From assembly GCA_001692895.1 (NCBI GenBank), contig KV748211.1, positions 186,001-250,000 of the forward strand: a stretch of DNA of 64,000 nt, in the 5' to 3' direction. The notes below the pieces were generated by a model. The model was not told where the DNA came from, made no database searches, and was given only the letters and a program-made list of their open reading frames with translations. Position 1 is the stretch's first letter, and each line of letters begins with the position of its first letter. The DNA is from Cenococcum geophilum 1.58. Its lineage: Eukaryota; Ascomycota; Dothideomycetes; Gloniales; Gloniaceae. Below are positions 1-11,999 of the stretch, one piece after another. The translations under genes and the position numbers were made by a program.

Positions 1-59
1 TTATATAGATATACTACGCTATATAATATAGCAGATATAACTAAGCAAATTAGTAAAGG

Positions 60-3000
60 TTAAAAGAAGTAGAGTTAGGGGGTCGACCTTACGTCTACGG
101 ATAGCGTTAACAACTATATTAATTTTAAAATCCTTAAATACAGATACTATAAGCTTCTAAATAACAACCTATAGGAGTAATATAAGGAAGACTTTGTGGA
201 CTTTACGGAAGCTATTCTTAAGGCTTTTAGCCCTACTGCTATCTATAACCTACGAACCCTTTTACATTACTAAGGTATATAGATTAAAAAGGAAAAATAA
301 GTTACTATTGCATGGTCCTTATATAATATAATATAGGAGGAGGACCAAACGGAATAGACTAAAGAGGAAATCCTAAACTAGGTTAAAGCTACTAATAAAC
401 TCTTTACTTCTTCTAAACTTAATAGCATCGCTAGCCTTATACCTAACCTACTTAACTAAATTTGTTCTATAAACCTAAGCGATTTTAGAATTAATCTTAC
501 GGGCTAAAAAATACCTAGTACTTAAGTTACGGACCGTAATACCCCCGTAAAATAAATACGGACTAAAACCCTCCCATTGCCTAAGCTATAGATCTATAAC
601 CTACCTAAGTTATAAATCCGTAAACTACCTAAGTAAAGACCTATAGCAAGGAGCTAGCTAACCTAGCTAAGCTCTATACTAACGAATCCAAGTATAGCGG
701 TGAAAATAATAACTTTAACTTTAAACTAACTATCTTTATAAACCTCTGTCAGAAGGCTAATATTCCTAAATAGAAGTTTAGCTAAGCCTACTCTACTATA
801 CTACGCGGCCTAGCCCTTAACCACTACTACACTAACCTTAAAAGCAACCCCCTTAGTATTCCCTTTAATAAGCTATATAAAGCTATACGCAACTACTTTA
901 AAGGACTAGAATATAAGTGTAATATCCTTACCTAATAGAATACAACTAAGTTATAGACCGTAATAGATAAGAATACTAAAAAATCGACTATAGAGTGCCT
1001 GTAAATCCTTATTAAAGACCTCCGCCACCTATAGCACAGTCTTAATATTAAGCTTAAACGGACGACTTCCTGTATAATAAACTTATTACAGCTTACTAGG
1101 AAATAGAACCCTATAAATACGCCTATTACAAGCCCGTAGACACCATAGCTGGCCTTATTAACGATTTACAGTCCTCTATTATAACGTATAAAGCCTTAAA
1201 CCCGCTAGGTAGTACTTAAGCCTTCATTACGGACCTATAAAATCCGTAAACTAACTTAGATGCCTACTTTACGGACCGCCACTACTACTAGCAGCACCCG
1301 CATCGACCAGGTCCTACCCGTAACCCCTATAGTAACTCCCATATAAAAGTATACCCCTGTAGACAAACTAGCTAGAAGTGCTTTATATACGGTAAGGAAG
1401 GATATTAATCTATAAGGCATACCTAGAAAGAACATAATAAGTCTAAAAAGAGATTTAATAATTGGATTAACTAGTTTATTTTAGACTATAAAGGAAAGGA
1501 AGCAGAGGAGTCTTTTAACAAGTTAATGGAAGCCCTTATAATCGACTTTAACTTAGATACTTAGAAATAGGAGACCTTAGAGACGTTTCTAACTACTTTT
1601 AGACCTTTTACGGACGGCTGAGCCTTTAATATTACAACCGTATTAGCCCACCGCTCCTTTATACACTTAATTACACCCAAAAACCAGCCCGTAAGCATAT
1701 CTATTAGACCTATTACGGATATTATAGACCGCGAACAGGACCTATTTGTATATATTACTACAGAACGCTATACCCCTAAAGAATTCTACAGCGTTATAAT
1801 TAATATAGGTGCCTTTAAGAAGTCTACTATAGGTTACGGACAATACCTTATATATAAAACCACCACAAATAACAATACGGACATTAATACTATGCAAACT
1901 AGGGCCGTAAATGTCCAATTCGGCATTAGCTTAACAGCATTAATTAGATTAGTTAAAGTCAAAACTCCAATTAGCCTAGTTAACTTCCATATAGTAAAAG
2001 CGGATATATCTTTCCTACTCTGCCTTACGGATATAGACAGGTTATAGGTCTACTATAACAACGTTATAGACACCTTAATTAGCCCTATAACTAACCTAGG
2101 AAGTAAGTATATTACCCTACTAATTATACAACGATTTAGACACCCGTTCCTTATATAGGGAGAGACTTTACGGACCTATATTTAGGAATCTTTTAACTAT
2201 AACCTATACTACCTTACCAGTACTGAAATCCACTACCTATACTACTGTTTTAGCTACCTGTTAGCCGAAAAGCTATATAGAGTCCTTAAACACTCTAGAC
2301 ACGACAATGTTAATAAAAAGGCAATTAACCACCTAACTAAGTACTGCTCCTTTTACCAGAAATACGGACGTTCCCTAGGCTAATTTAAGTTTACCCTTTA
2401 TAAGGATCTTAATTTCAACTACTTAGTATATATAGACATTATGTATATTAACGGCAGCCTAGTATTATATATAATTAACAAGGCAACCCGCTATTAAGCC
2501 GCCCGTTAGTTATAAAATATATCTATAAAATATACTTAGGATATTTTACGGACCTACTAGATTAATATATACCTTAGACCTCCTAAGTATATTTCCTACA
2601 ACGCTAGTAAGAACTTCATTAGCAAGGAATTTTAATAGTACGCTATGGCTATAGCTATTTTAACAAAAGCCGTTCTAGTTAAGGCGTACTAGTCTATTAG
2701 GCTTATTAAGCGAGCTTACCTAGCTCTACGGAGAGCTTACTAGATTATTACGGATAAGTATAAGGACATTTAAAAGGAACTAGCTTTACAAATAGCCGTA
2801 AAAGCTATTAACAACACCGCTAGCCCTAATGAATTAGTACCTACCCTCTTGGTTTACGGAGCCTACCTAAAGATAAGTAACCTAGGCCCTTTTACCCCAT
2901 CTATTACAAAATAAGCAGCTATAATACGGAAGGCAATAGCCGAAATAGTTAAATTACGGGCTAAATAAGCTGTTAATAGCGCCTTATATTACCATAACGG

Positions 3001-4954
3001 ACCTAACACAACCTTAGTTCATGACCTCCCGCTTAATTCTAAAGTCTTTATATAGCGTAAGAGCGGCAACTAAACTGGACCTTATCGCTTACTAGCTATA
3101 GAAAACAAAACGTACTATATATAACTCCCTAGCGGACCGACTAGCTTTAGAAGCACGTCCGTAAAACCCTATTTTCGGCCTAAAAACACCTATAATATCA
3201 AACCAGATAAACTAGAAGTACCCACCAAATTAAATAAATTAAAAGCACCCCTACCTACTCCGGAAGCCCCCTATAAACCCACTAAACCTACTAAACCTAC
3301 TATAAAGCGTGGCCGAGGATGCCCCTAAAAGCACCCTATAATAGAGAACCCTATAATAAAAAACCACCTAACCTTCGCAGGCACATCTGTAAGGCAATCT
3401 CCGCCTATAGATATATTAGTTCTAGTATAGGAAACCCCTTTTACAGACTTACGACGCAAAGAGATTAACGGACTTCTTAAGAAGGGCGTCTTTACGGTTA
3501 TAACGGAGAGAGACGTTCCACAAGACGTCCGCATATTTAACTTACACTTTATTAACAAAATTAAGCACCCTAGTACTGATAAAGCCTTTAAAAAGTTAAG
3601 GCTCGTTATACAAGCTTATAATGACTAGGGAAAGGACTTAGTTTTTACGCAATCATCCACAATTTAATAAGTTAGTTAATGGATTATACTTACACTTACG
3701 CCTAGACTACAGTAAACTAAGCCCGTAGCCCTATACTTACGGGACATCTTATAAGCCTATATATAGTCTAATACCTACCTAAGTAGGGATATCTTTATAC
3801 AACTACTCTGCGAGTTTAACCTATAACTAAAAACAATTTTATAGGTTATAAAACCTCTCTACGGAGTACTAGAAGCCGGAAACTATTAGTTTAAGACGTA
3901 TTACTAGCATTACGTTAGTAAACTCAAAATGGAACAGTTGACCTACAACCCCTACCTCCTATACACCCCATTAAACGGCCTTAGTATTATTGGACTTTAA
4001 ATAAATAATACCCTCTTCCTAGTAGACTAAACCTTTATAGATACTAAAGAAATTAAACTATAAAAGGCTAAGTTCTTAATAAAGCCGTAAGAGTAGTTAA
4101 CTAAGCAGAATCTAATTAAGTTTAATAGAGGCCTAATTATATAAAAGGGCAACCTAATTAAGCTAACTTAGGAACGCTAAGCTTAAAACCTAAAGCCCGT
4201 TATAGTAAAGCCTACGGACCTTACTAGTTCCCGTAGAGAGACCCATAAAACCGTAAATATAAAGGACTAATACGCTATATAGCGTGCAAGAGGCGCCTAT
4301 ATTACTATAGTCTATTAACCTAAATCTGCCTATAATTTATCCTTTATAGCCTAGGCAATAGACCCGCAAGAGGAAAATATTAAATAGCTTAATAAGCGCA
4401 TTTAGTGGCAAATTAACAATGCAGTAAGGGGATTTACTTTTATACCACTAGACCTAAATTCCCTTAGCTTACTAGCATTTACAGACGCCTCTTTTACTAA
4501 TAATAAAGACTTATTATTATAAATCGGCTTTATAATTATACTTACGGACTATAATTAGGACGTAAATATACTATACTGGTCTTTAATTAAGTGCAAACAA
4601 GTAACCCGTAGTGTACTAGCTTCTAAACTATATACACTAGCTTATAGATTTAATATAACAGCCGCAATTAAATTAACGGTCTAGAAGATTTTATAACTAG
4701 AGTAGTTACCCCTGGTTTTATACACCAATTTAAAGTCCCTCTATAACTGCCTAGTTAAACTAGGTACGATATAAGAGAAGAGGCTTATAGTCGACCTAAT
4801 ATGCTTATATTAGGTCTATAAACGACATAAGATTATAGAGGTTAAATAGATTAGCAGCGGAGATAACCTAGCAGACGCTATAACTAAGGCAAAGCCGTAC
4901 TAAGCTCTTAAACCCCTAATTAATACAAATAAGCTTAACCTAAGGGTTATAAAA
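60..4954 (+). pseudogene. Copia gag-pol polyprotein relic
   Basis: Encoded a polyprotein for capsid formation, integration and reverse transcription. A Gag-like segment runs from about 100 to 1350. A zinc knuckle of the fungal Copia type (CFIYGKEG, second Cys now Tyr) lies near 1380. Integrase starts near 2270; its three catalytic positions are Asp intact at 2435-2437, Asp-to-Asn at 2600-2602 and Glu-to-Lys at 2708-2710. RT spans about 3590-4110, and its QTDD-type motif reads stop-I-N-N (Asp pair now Asn at 4004-4009). RNase H with an intact TDAS motif lies near 4470. Dozens of TAA/TAG stops fall at Gln/Trp sites, so it is not translatable. Family identity is very likely; the exact N-terminus is not fixed. 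Confidence 0.87.
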
Positions 4955-4958
4955 TAGG

Positions 4959-5439
4959 TGGAATGAGACTAACGGAACACTTATAGTTTATTTACGGCCC
5001 GTCGGAAGGCCGTACGGTTTATTCACGGCCCGTTAAAAGGCCGCACGGTTTATTTTATAGACCGTAAGCAGGACTTACAGCTAGCTTAGAGCACCGTTTA
5101 GGAGGCAGCCCAGAAGGCACCTTAGGAGGGATTTCCTATATATTTCCTTACGTGTTTTATGGTTCTATTAAGGCAATTACGGAGGCTGTATATAAGTGGT
5201 TTTATTTTCTAAGTACTGCTAATATATAGTTATAGCACCTGGTATACGAACGCGTATTTACGCGTTCATGCACCAACCACCTACGTGCTGACTAATTAGG
5301 GGGGGGCGCGTCAGTATATAGACCACGTAGTCTACCTTAATAGAATTAACAGTTACTACTATCCTAAAGAGTATACAATACTATACGTATTTCGTGCCCC
5401 GGGATATAACTCACTTATATTATTAAATTAGTATAAATA
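4959..5439 (+). repeat. 3' LTR of Copia 1
   Basis: Starts TGGAATGAGACTAACGG and ends ATAAATA (ancestrally CA, now TA). Its 481 bp match the 479-bp LTR of Copia C at 42787-43265 in reverse complement over the whole length. The start could instead be 4 bases earlier (TAGG), because both copies share AATAGG before it. The two ends were set by where the copies stop matching. Confidence 0.8.
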
Positions 5440-8240
5440 GGACTATAAAATAGAGTTGGAACTAGGAATAAGTTTAAGGTTCTTTATAACCTATAAACTT
5501 ACTAAAGAAGAATTTAAAGTACTTAAAGAGTTTATCTAAGAGAACTTATAAAAGGGGTATATTAAACCATCGCAGTTATTAGCGGGTTATCTAGTATTGT
5601 TCGTACTAAAGAAGAACGGAAAACTTAGACTATATATTAACTATAGATAGTTAAATAGCATTACTTAAAAGAATAGGTATCCTTTACCCTTAATTAGCGA
5701 AATTTAAGATTAGATAGGTAATACGTAAATCTTTATAAAGATAGATCTAAGATAGGTGTACCATTAGATTAGAATTAAGGAAGGCGATAAATAAAAGGCA
5801 GCCTTTAAGTTAAGAGAAGGACTATATAAACTATTAGTTATGTAATTTAGGTTAATAAATACTCTAGTAATATTTTAAAAAAGAATTAATAACGTGTTAG
5901 GAGAACACCTTAATAAGTTTATTATAGTATACCTTAACGATATTATTATTTATTTAATAACTAAAGAAGAATATAAAGAATATGTTAAATGGGTTTTAAG
6001 GAGACTACAGGAAGAATAAATGCTAGTAATAATTAAGAAATGCGAGTTCTTTATAAGGAAGACTGATTTTGTTAGATTTATTATTAAACTAGGTTATATT
6101 AGTATAGACCTAAAGAAAATTAAAGCTATAGTAAGTTGGTAAGAACTAGAAAATATAATATAGTTAAGGTTATTTTTAGGGGTTTGCAATTAATATAGAA
6201 GGTTTATAGCATAATGGTTAAAGAATATTAAACCTTTTACTAGGCTTATAAAGAAAGAGGAACTATAGGTATAAAGAGACGAATAAAGAAAGCTGTTTAA
6301 GGAACTTAAGGAGCTATTTACCTAGGAGCTAATCCTTAAAATTTACTAACTAGGATTAGATACGGTTGTGAAAATAGATATATTAGACTATATACTAGAA
6401 GTATACTTATTATAGAAGTATAAGGATATATAGTATCTAGTAGCATACTATAATCGGAAGATAATACTATTAGAGTTAAACTATAACGTTTATAATAAGG
6501 AGTTATTAGGTATAGTTATAGCACTAAAGAAATAGAGAGTATTCTTATAAGGCGTAGAAAAAACTATTTATAGTTAAGACGGATTATAAGAACCTAACGG
6601 GGTTCCTAATAATAAAAGAACTTAATTATAAATAGGTTAGATAGGTAGAGATACTTATAAAATACCATTTTAAGATTTAGTATACTAAAGGGACTAAGAA
6701 TGTAGGGGTAGATATACTTAGTAAAAGAGCTAAACTATAAAACGATAAGAAACTATTAGGAGCAATACTATACAGAGATAAGGATGGATTAATTAGATAT
6801 AATTACCCTAAGCTAGTAGCAACTTAAGAGAATAATAAACTAGAAAGAATCTACGAGATACTAGAGAGCTTTTAGGCGTAAAGAATTCTAAAAGCATAAC
6901 TAGAAGATCTATAAATGAATATATACGAAAATCGAGAAGTAAAGTATATTCTAAAGAGTATAGTAGAGTATTTTGTAAAAGATTTCTATAAGGGAATAAC
7001 TTAAGGACACAACGGAGTAATAGGCTTAGTATTAAGACTTTAGAAAGAATATATTATTAATAGAATTTAAGGTATAGCTAGAAAAAGGAGTGTTTAGATT
7101 ACTAAAGGAATAAACTAATAAGGCATAAGCTATATAGAGGGCTATAACCCATTAAAATACTAGAGAGACTATAGGAGGTTATATTATAGGACTTTATTAT
7201 TAAGTTATTAGAGTTAAGAGATCCTATTACCGGATAAGAGTATAACGCGATCTTAGTAATAGTGTATAAGTTAACTAAGTAGGGCTACTTCGTAGCATAT
7301 ATAGAAGAAATCTCAGCGGAAGATATCACTAAAATCTATATTAAAGAAGTGTTTATAAGATATGGAGTACTAAGTAAAATTATATTAGATAGAGATCTAA
7401 GATTTATAACAGTATTTTAGGAGGTATTCTTAGTAGAGTAAGGAGTTAGAGCAGTAACTTCTACTATATATTATCCGCAGACGGACAGATAAATAGAAAG
7501 ATTAAATTAGACACTAAAGTAGTATTTAAAATATTATATTAATTACACGCAGAATAATTAGGTATTACTATTACTAGTTATATAGTTTATATACAATATA
7601 ACACTATAAGAAGGAATAGGTATATTACTATTTAAGGTAAACTACGGATATAAACTAAGAATATCGTTATTACTATAATAAGTAAAGAAAATAAGTAGTA
7701 TAGCTAAAGAAAGAATAAAGACGTTAATAAATCTTTATATAGACTTTATAGAATTAGCGAAAAAGGTATTATAACACTAAGAGATCTAAGGGACTAGATC
7801 TTAAGGAGGGAGATAAAGTGTGGTTACTATACAAAATTTTTAAGAGTTGACAACTAAGTAAGAAGTTAAACTATATTAGACTAGGACCTTTTAAAATTAT
7901 ATAAAGGATTTTACTAGTTATATTTAAGTTAAACCTACTAGCTAAAATAAAAATATACTCTATATAGTATATTATAATGCTAGAGCTAGTATACGGGAAT
8001 ATTAAGCTACTAGTTTATAAAGAAGACATATATAGAGGATAAGAAGAAGATAAATAGTAAGTTTTAAAGATTATTAGTTATAAGGATATTAACAATAAAA
8101 TATAGTATAAGGTTAAGTAGGTAGGTTATAATAAAACTACCTAAAAACTACTAGAGAATCTAAAAAAACACTAGGAGAAAGGTATAGAAGTATTAGAAGA
8201 AATTAAGTTAGATAGTATTAATAAAAAAAGGATCGCTAAA
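5440..8240 (+). pseudogene. Gypsy A1 pol relic: RT, RNase H, integrase, chromodomain
   Basis: RT occupies about 5450-6130, and the YLDD catalytic motif reads Y-L-N-D at 5930-5941. RNase H follows at about 6360-6700. Integrase lies at about 6990-7620, with an HNG zinc-finger remnant near 7010, a first Asp in a DFIIKL motif near 7190, an S/L-DRDLRF second Asp near 7390 and YYPQTD before the Glu. A C-terminal chromodomain (YKVK-stop-VGY, with Trp replaced by a stop) lies at about 8040-8200. In the family it tethers integrase to histone H3K9-methylated chromatin. Stops are TAA/TAG throughout. Homology is clear; activity is impossible. Confidence 0.87.
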
Positions 8241-8244
8241 GAAT

Positions 8245-8932
8245 AAGTTACCTAAGGGGGACCTAAAAAGAGTAGTTGCTAAACTACTTAGATCTATTTC
8301 CTTCTTAGTTAGAAAAAAAATCCGTTTTTTTATTGCTAAGTTCTTATAAACCTTATTCTATAAGTTTTTACTTTTTAAAATAGACACTTTTACGAACCTT
8401 CTTAAGATAAAGTAACTAAGTAAATGCCGCAATATAAGCATTTAAGGCCTTCTGTTCTGTATTATAAGAATATTCTAACTTAATAAGAGCTTAGGATAAC
8501 TTGCTATTAAGATAAGTAGTAATAAATTAAATACAAGACCCTAAGATAAATTAACTAGGGAACTAGACGACTATTAAGAATAATAAAACGCGTATATTTA
8601 GTATTAGAAGTAGAGTAAACGTTATAGGATAAACAAATATTTGCTTTAGTGCACTTTAAATAAGAGGATAATTATTATAAAAAAGGACTTACTAACGCAA
8701 TATAGACTAACCCCTTTTTCGTATAATAAGAACACAGAGATGGTATAATTTCACTAAGCGATAATATTGCAGTAACGGTATAGGTATAACATTAGGCGTA
8801 TAAACAAGAAGAAGCTTTAGGTATAATAAGTAACGATATTAACTAAATTAATTAGACAGATATTATACCTCTAGTAGATAACTTAGAGATATTAAGAGTC
8901 TTTAAGGACAAAGATAGAAAGGAGGGAGATAG
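8245..8932 (+). pseudogene. Post-pol coding-like tract of Gypsy A1
   Basis: Downstream of the chromodomain, one frame reads as protein over the last 300 bases before the LTR. Examples are YYKKGLTNAI, EHRDGIISLSDNIAV and ALGIISNDIN, interrupted only by TAA/TAG. The matching stretch in Gypsy A2 (62935-63644) keeps almost the same residues despite independent mutation. No domain family was recognised. It may be a third ORF, a C-terminal extension of pol, or a captured host segment. The purine tract AAAGGAGGGAGATAG precedes the LTR. Confidence 0.5.
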
Positions 8933-9356
8933 TATTATGAAGGCTTTAAGTACAATATTATAACTACTAGGAAAGGAGTTAGAAGCAGCTAGTTAGTTAA
9001 TTAAGGCATAGTCTAAGATAGAACTAGTAGAACTATATAATGAGGAATAGTAGCCAAGGTTATATAATATATTATATATTAAACGAAAGGAATAAGAGGA
9101 ATATATATACCTTATATATAAGGCGTACCTTACGTATAGGGAGGATTTCTTAGGAGTACGGTTGTGTATTTAAAGGACTATAGTCCCTACCCAGATAGTT
9201 CTTCTTAGAATATAATTAGAGTTAATCTGTTAGGCAACTACTCTACTAGTTATTATTACGTTATTAACTTCTTATTTACCTATATACCTAGCCCATTAAT
9301 AAGTCTACCGTAGTTCCTACTATTAGGCTTTATTACATTTTATTAAATAGTATATA
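8933..9356 (+). repeat. 3' LTR of Gypsy A1
   Basis: Begins TATTATGAAGGCTTTAAG, the mutated form of the TGTTACGGACGCTTTAAG start seen at 55939, and aligns along its length with the A2 LTRs. Most differences are transitions. The end is less certain (within about 10 bases), because the copies fade out near 9350. About 424 bp against 446 bp in the A2 5' LTR. Confidence 0.78.
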
Positions 9357-11764
9357 AATATAAGAACTAAGTTATAGAATAGCTAACTTATCGCTACTAA
9401 GCATATAAAGGTAGAGAACTTATTAAGCTTACTATAAAGCGAGTTTTTAATTTTAATTTAACGTATATATATATACAAACGACAATAAGATACTCTTAAT
9501 ATAGAAGTAACTAGATAGAAAAATAATACTAAGTTAAGGAAATCCTAATTAACGCCTTAATTCTTAACGCTAGAAAACAAGAACGTAATTATAAAAATCT
9601 TTTCTTATAAGAAATTTCTTATTTCTTTAGCTTCTTAGAGGCTCTATTTATAGTCTAATTTACCTTTCTCTTACGTGTCCCTCTTCTTAATAGATTTTCT
9701 AATTTATTATCTAGCGCCTTTCCTAGTGAGTTTCTTTACTTACTACTTTAAGCTATCTCTATTATAATATCCTTAAGCAGTATATATATCCTAGTATAAC
9801 AATAGAGGTAATGTAGATTTTTAGTATAGTATAATATAAGTCTCTTATACGGTATAGCCACTACTAAAACCTAGGTAGGATACTAACATATTACTATAAT
9901 AGGACTATATAAAGATATAATTCCTTTATAACTAGGGTTTTGGAGATATATTATATCCTTTATTATATAATAAGTAGGTAACCAAGATATAAAATACCTT
10001 ACTTATCTACTTAAGATTTTAGCGTTAGAAATTATTAATACTTTAAATGGATGTATAGGGACTAAACCATTCTCTACTTAATTATTGGTATTGCTAAATA
10101 GTATAGGTGTCTTATAAATATACCTTTAGGTACTAGCGAAATATATTTAGAACCTATAACTGTATTTATTTACTAAGATAAGCCCTTAATATAGTTCCCC
10201 CTAGGTTAAGGCAAGCCTATCTTAGCCTCGCCATAGTCCTTTATTAGCTTAGGTAAGTCTATCTTAGTTTTGCTATAGCCTTTTAAACCCCTAAAGTAAT
10301 TAAGGTATATTTTTTATATACTCGCCTAAACCGTATCCTCTTATATATCGTCCTTTATATTATTGTCCTTTTTGTAAAAACTGGCCTTATTAAGTATTTA
10401 GGTAGGTATATAAGGTATTTACTCCTATATATAACTAAAAGGCTATAATTTTTTCTCATCCTTATTATTAGATGCCGCGTCTTTAGCATTAATATAATTC
10501 TAGGGTTTAAGGTTTCTAATAGGTTAATGATTAGGTATATTATCTCCGGGACGGTAATATATAGTGATTTTTTTTACTAATTAATGACCTATAGGTTATA
10601 TTAGCAATATATCTAAGCTTAGTTAAGGTAATATATATAATATCTAGTATTCCTATAAAGATTATAAGGGGTATATAGTTAAGAGGTTAGATTTAAAGGT
10701 AAGTCAATTTAATAGCATATAAGAACTAGAAGTACAACGTTTATATTCTATTTCTCTTTTAGGGCAGAGTTAGAATAGAAGGTAAAAGGAAAAGGTAGAG
10801 TATACTGGCCGCCCTTTTCTACCCTATATAGTGTCTATAGTACAATATTTAGTAGCTATAATTACTCTTAGCTTATATATTATCTGCGCCTAAGACTATA
10901 AGCGCCTAGAGCGATCGATAAGTAAGGCATTATTAAAAGTAGCTATTAGCTAGGCTGTTGCTAAATTTAAATAGCTAACGATCCCTAACAGACGCTATAT
11001 ACCTTAGTAGGATTTAAAAGCGTTTATATAAAGTTATAAACTAGAATTAGAAGTTAATAATAACCCCTAAAAACACATCTCTTAGCAGGAATAGCATTAT
11101 ATAAGCAACTTCCGACGCCTATTCTTCTTGGGGTAAAATACTACCTAAGTAATAGACTTATCCTAGCCAGTTAATCTTATATATTAACCCCCTATCTATA
11201 GTAAAGGATCTATTAGTGCCTATAGGGTAGTTTAATTAGTATTTTATCTAAGCCCTTTATAAGCGCTCCGCCTTATATAAGCGGTAATTAACTCCTATTA
11301 ATCTGCCTTATATTAAGGGAGATCTTTTACTTAAGGCGCTAAGCAGCCGGTACTTAGAGGTCTATAGGCTTATTTTATATCCTAATAATATCGACTATAA
11401 TTTCTTCTTAAGTAGTATCCTATAACCCTAAGTACCTATAAGTATAGCATCCCTAAATTATTAGCTAGTAAGTAGGCGTTTATAGACAATATTAGCATTT
11501 TATTAGGGTACTAAGATCCTAGAGGCCTTCTAATAGGATTTTAATTATCCTAGAGGTCCTAGAGGTCCTAGTAGGCTCCTAAAAGGCTTCTAATAGGATT
11601 TTAATTGTCCTAATCGTCCTAGTTGCCCTAATAGGCTTCTGCTAGGATCTTTGATTTTCCTAATTGTATTATTAGGGTCTTATTAGGTCCTAATAGGAAA
11701 CTAGTATTTTCTAATCGTCCTATTAGGTTCCTGGCAGGATACCCCCTAAGTAATACCCCTCCTA
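9357..11764. other. AT-rich interval with unidentified coding-like relics
   Basis: No recognisable family. On the minus strand from about 10300 down to 9480 one frame reads as protein with TAA/TAG-only stops, including stretches such as YFISWLPTYYIIKDIIYL and, near its end, a Lys/Arg-rich segment (RRGTRKRKV). Between about 10850 and 11500 both strands give plausible frames, so orientation cannot be decided. This may be one or two older RIP-mutated genes or transposons. No LTR or TIR was found around it. Confidence 0.35.
11510..11732. repeat. CCTAATAGG/CCTAGAGG dyad-rich tract
   Basis: About 220 bp made of irregularly spaced short palindromic words such as CCTAATAGG, CCTAGAGG and CCTAGTAGG, separated by TTTTAATT-type spacers. 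Similar tracts occur at 15179-15340 and 53465-53520. It lies directly beside the left end of the Fot1-like transposon. Confidence 0.7.
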
Positions 11765-11783
11765 CAGTAAAAACTCTTTAGTA
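11765..11783 (+). repeat. Left terminal inverted repeat of Fot1-like element
   Basis: CAGTAAAAACTCTTTAGTA, preceded by the TA target duplicate. It is identical in reverse complement to 13797-13815, although the rest of the element is heavily mutated. Confidence 0.92.
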
Positions 11784-11999
11784 CGATACGGTTTATACGG
11801 CTGAGCGTATCGTTATAATAAGGGTATTGCTATATTTAATATTTGTATGTCAATTATACTAAAGGTTAAAATTATATAATAATATCTTATATCTACATGC
11901 GCGACGTTAAAATTAATTAATTAGCTACACTAAAATAAGTCGTAATTGAGTTTTACTTGGTGTTGCAAATTCGTCGCCCTTATATTTAACGATTGTGCT

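Larger units (their letters stand above)
1..5439 (+). mobile_element. Copia element 1 (Ty1/copia LTR retrotransposon), 5' end off window
   Basis: Internal region with gag, integrase, reverse transcriptase and RNase H in Ty1/copia order (integrase before RT), followed by one LTR. The 5' LTR must lie upstream of base 1. The 3' LTR ends at 5439 and is followed at once by GGACT and by Gypsy A1 coding sequence. The uninterrupted Gypsy A2 copy carries GGACT at the equivalent place, so this Copia probably inserted into Gypsy A1, whose 5' half should lie left of the window. It is the same family as Copia C, with LTRs of 481 and 479 bp. Confidence 0.88.
5440..9356 (+). mobile_element. Gypsy A1 (Ty3/gypsy chromovirus), 3' part
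   Basis: RT, RNase H, integrase, chromodomain, a further coding-like tract, purine tract and 3' LTR in Ty3/gypsy order. It is collinear with Gypsy A2 at 55939-64000. It begins exactly where the Copia 1 LTR ends, which reads as an interruption by Copia 1 rather than a 5' truncation. The missing gag and protease would then be upstream of the window. Confidence 0.85.

Noticed and set aside
3325..3558. 77-residue minus-strand ORF
   Set aside because: Antisense to Copia 1 pol on the plus strand; no family features.
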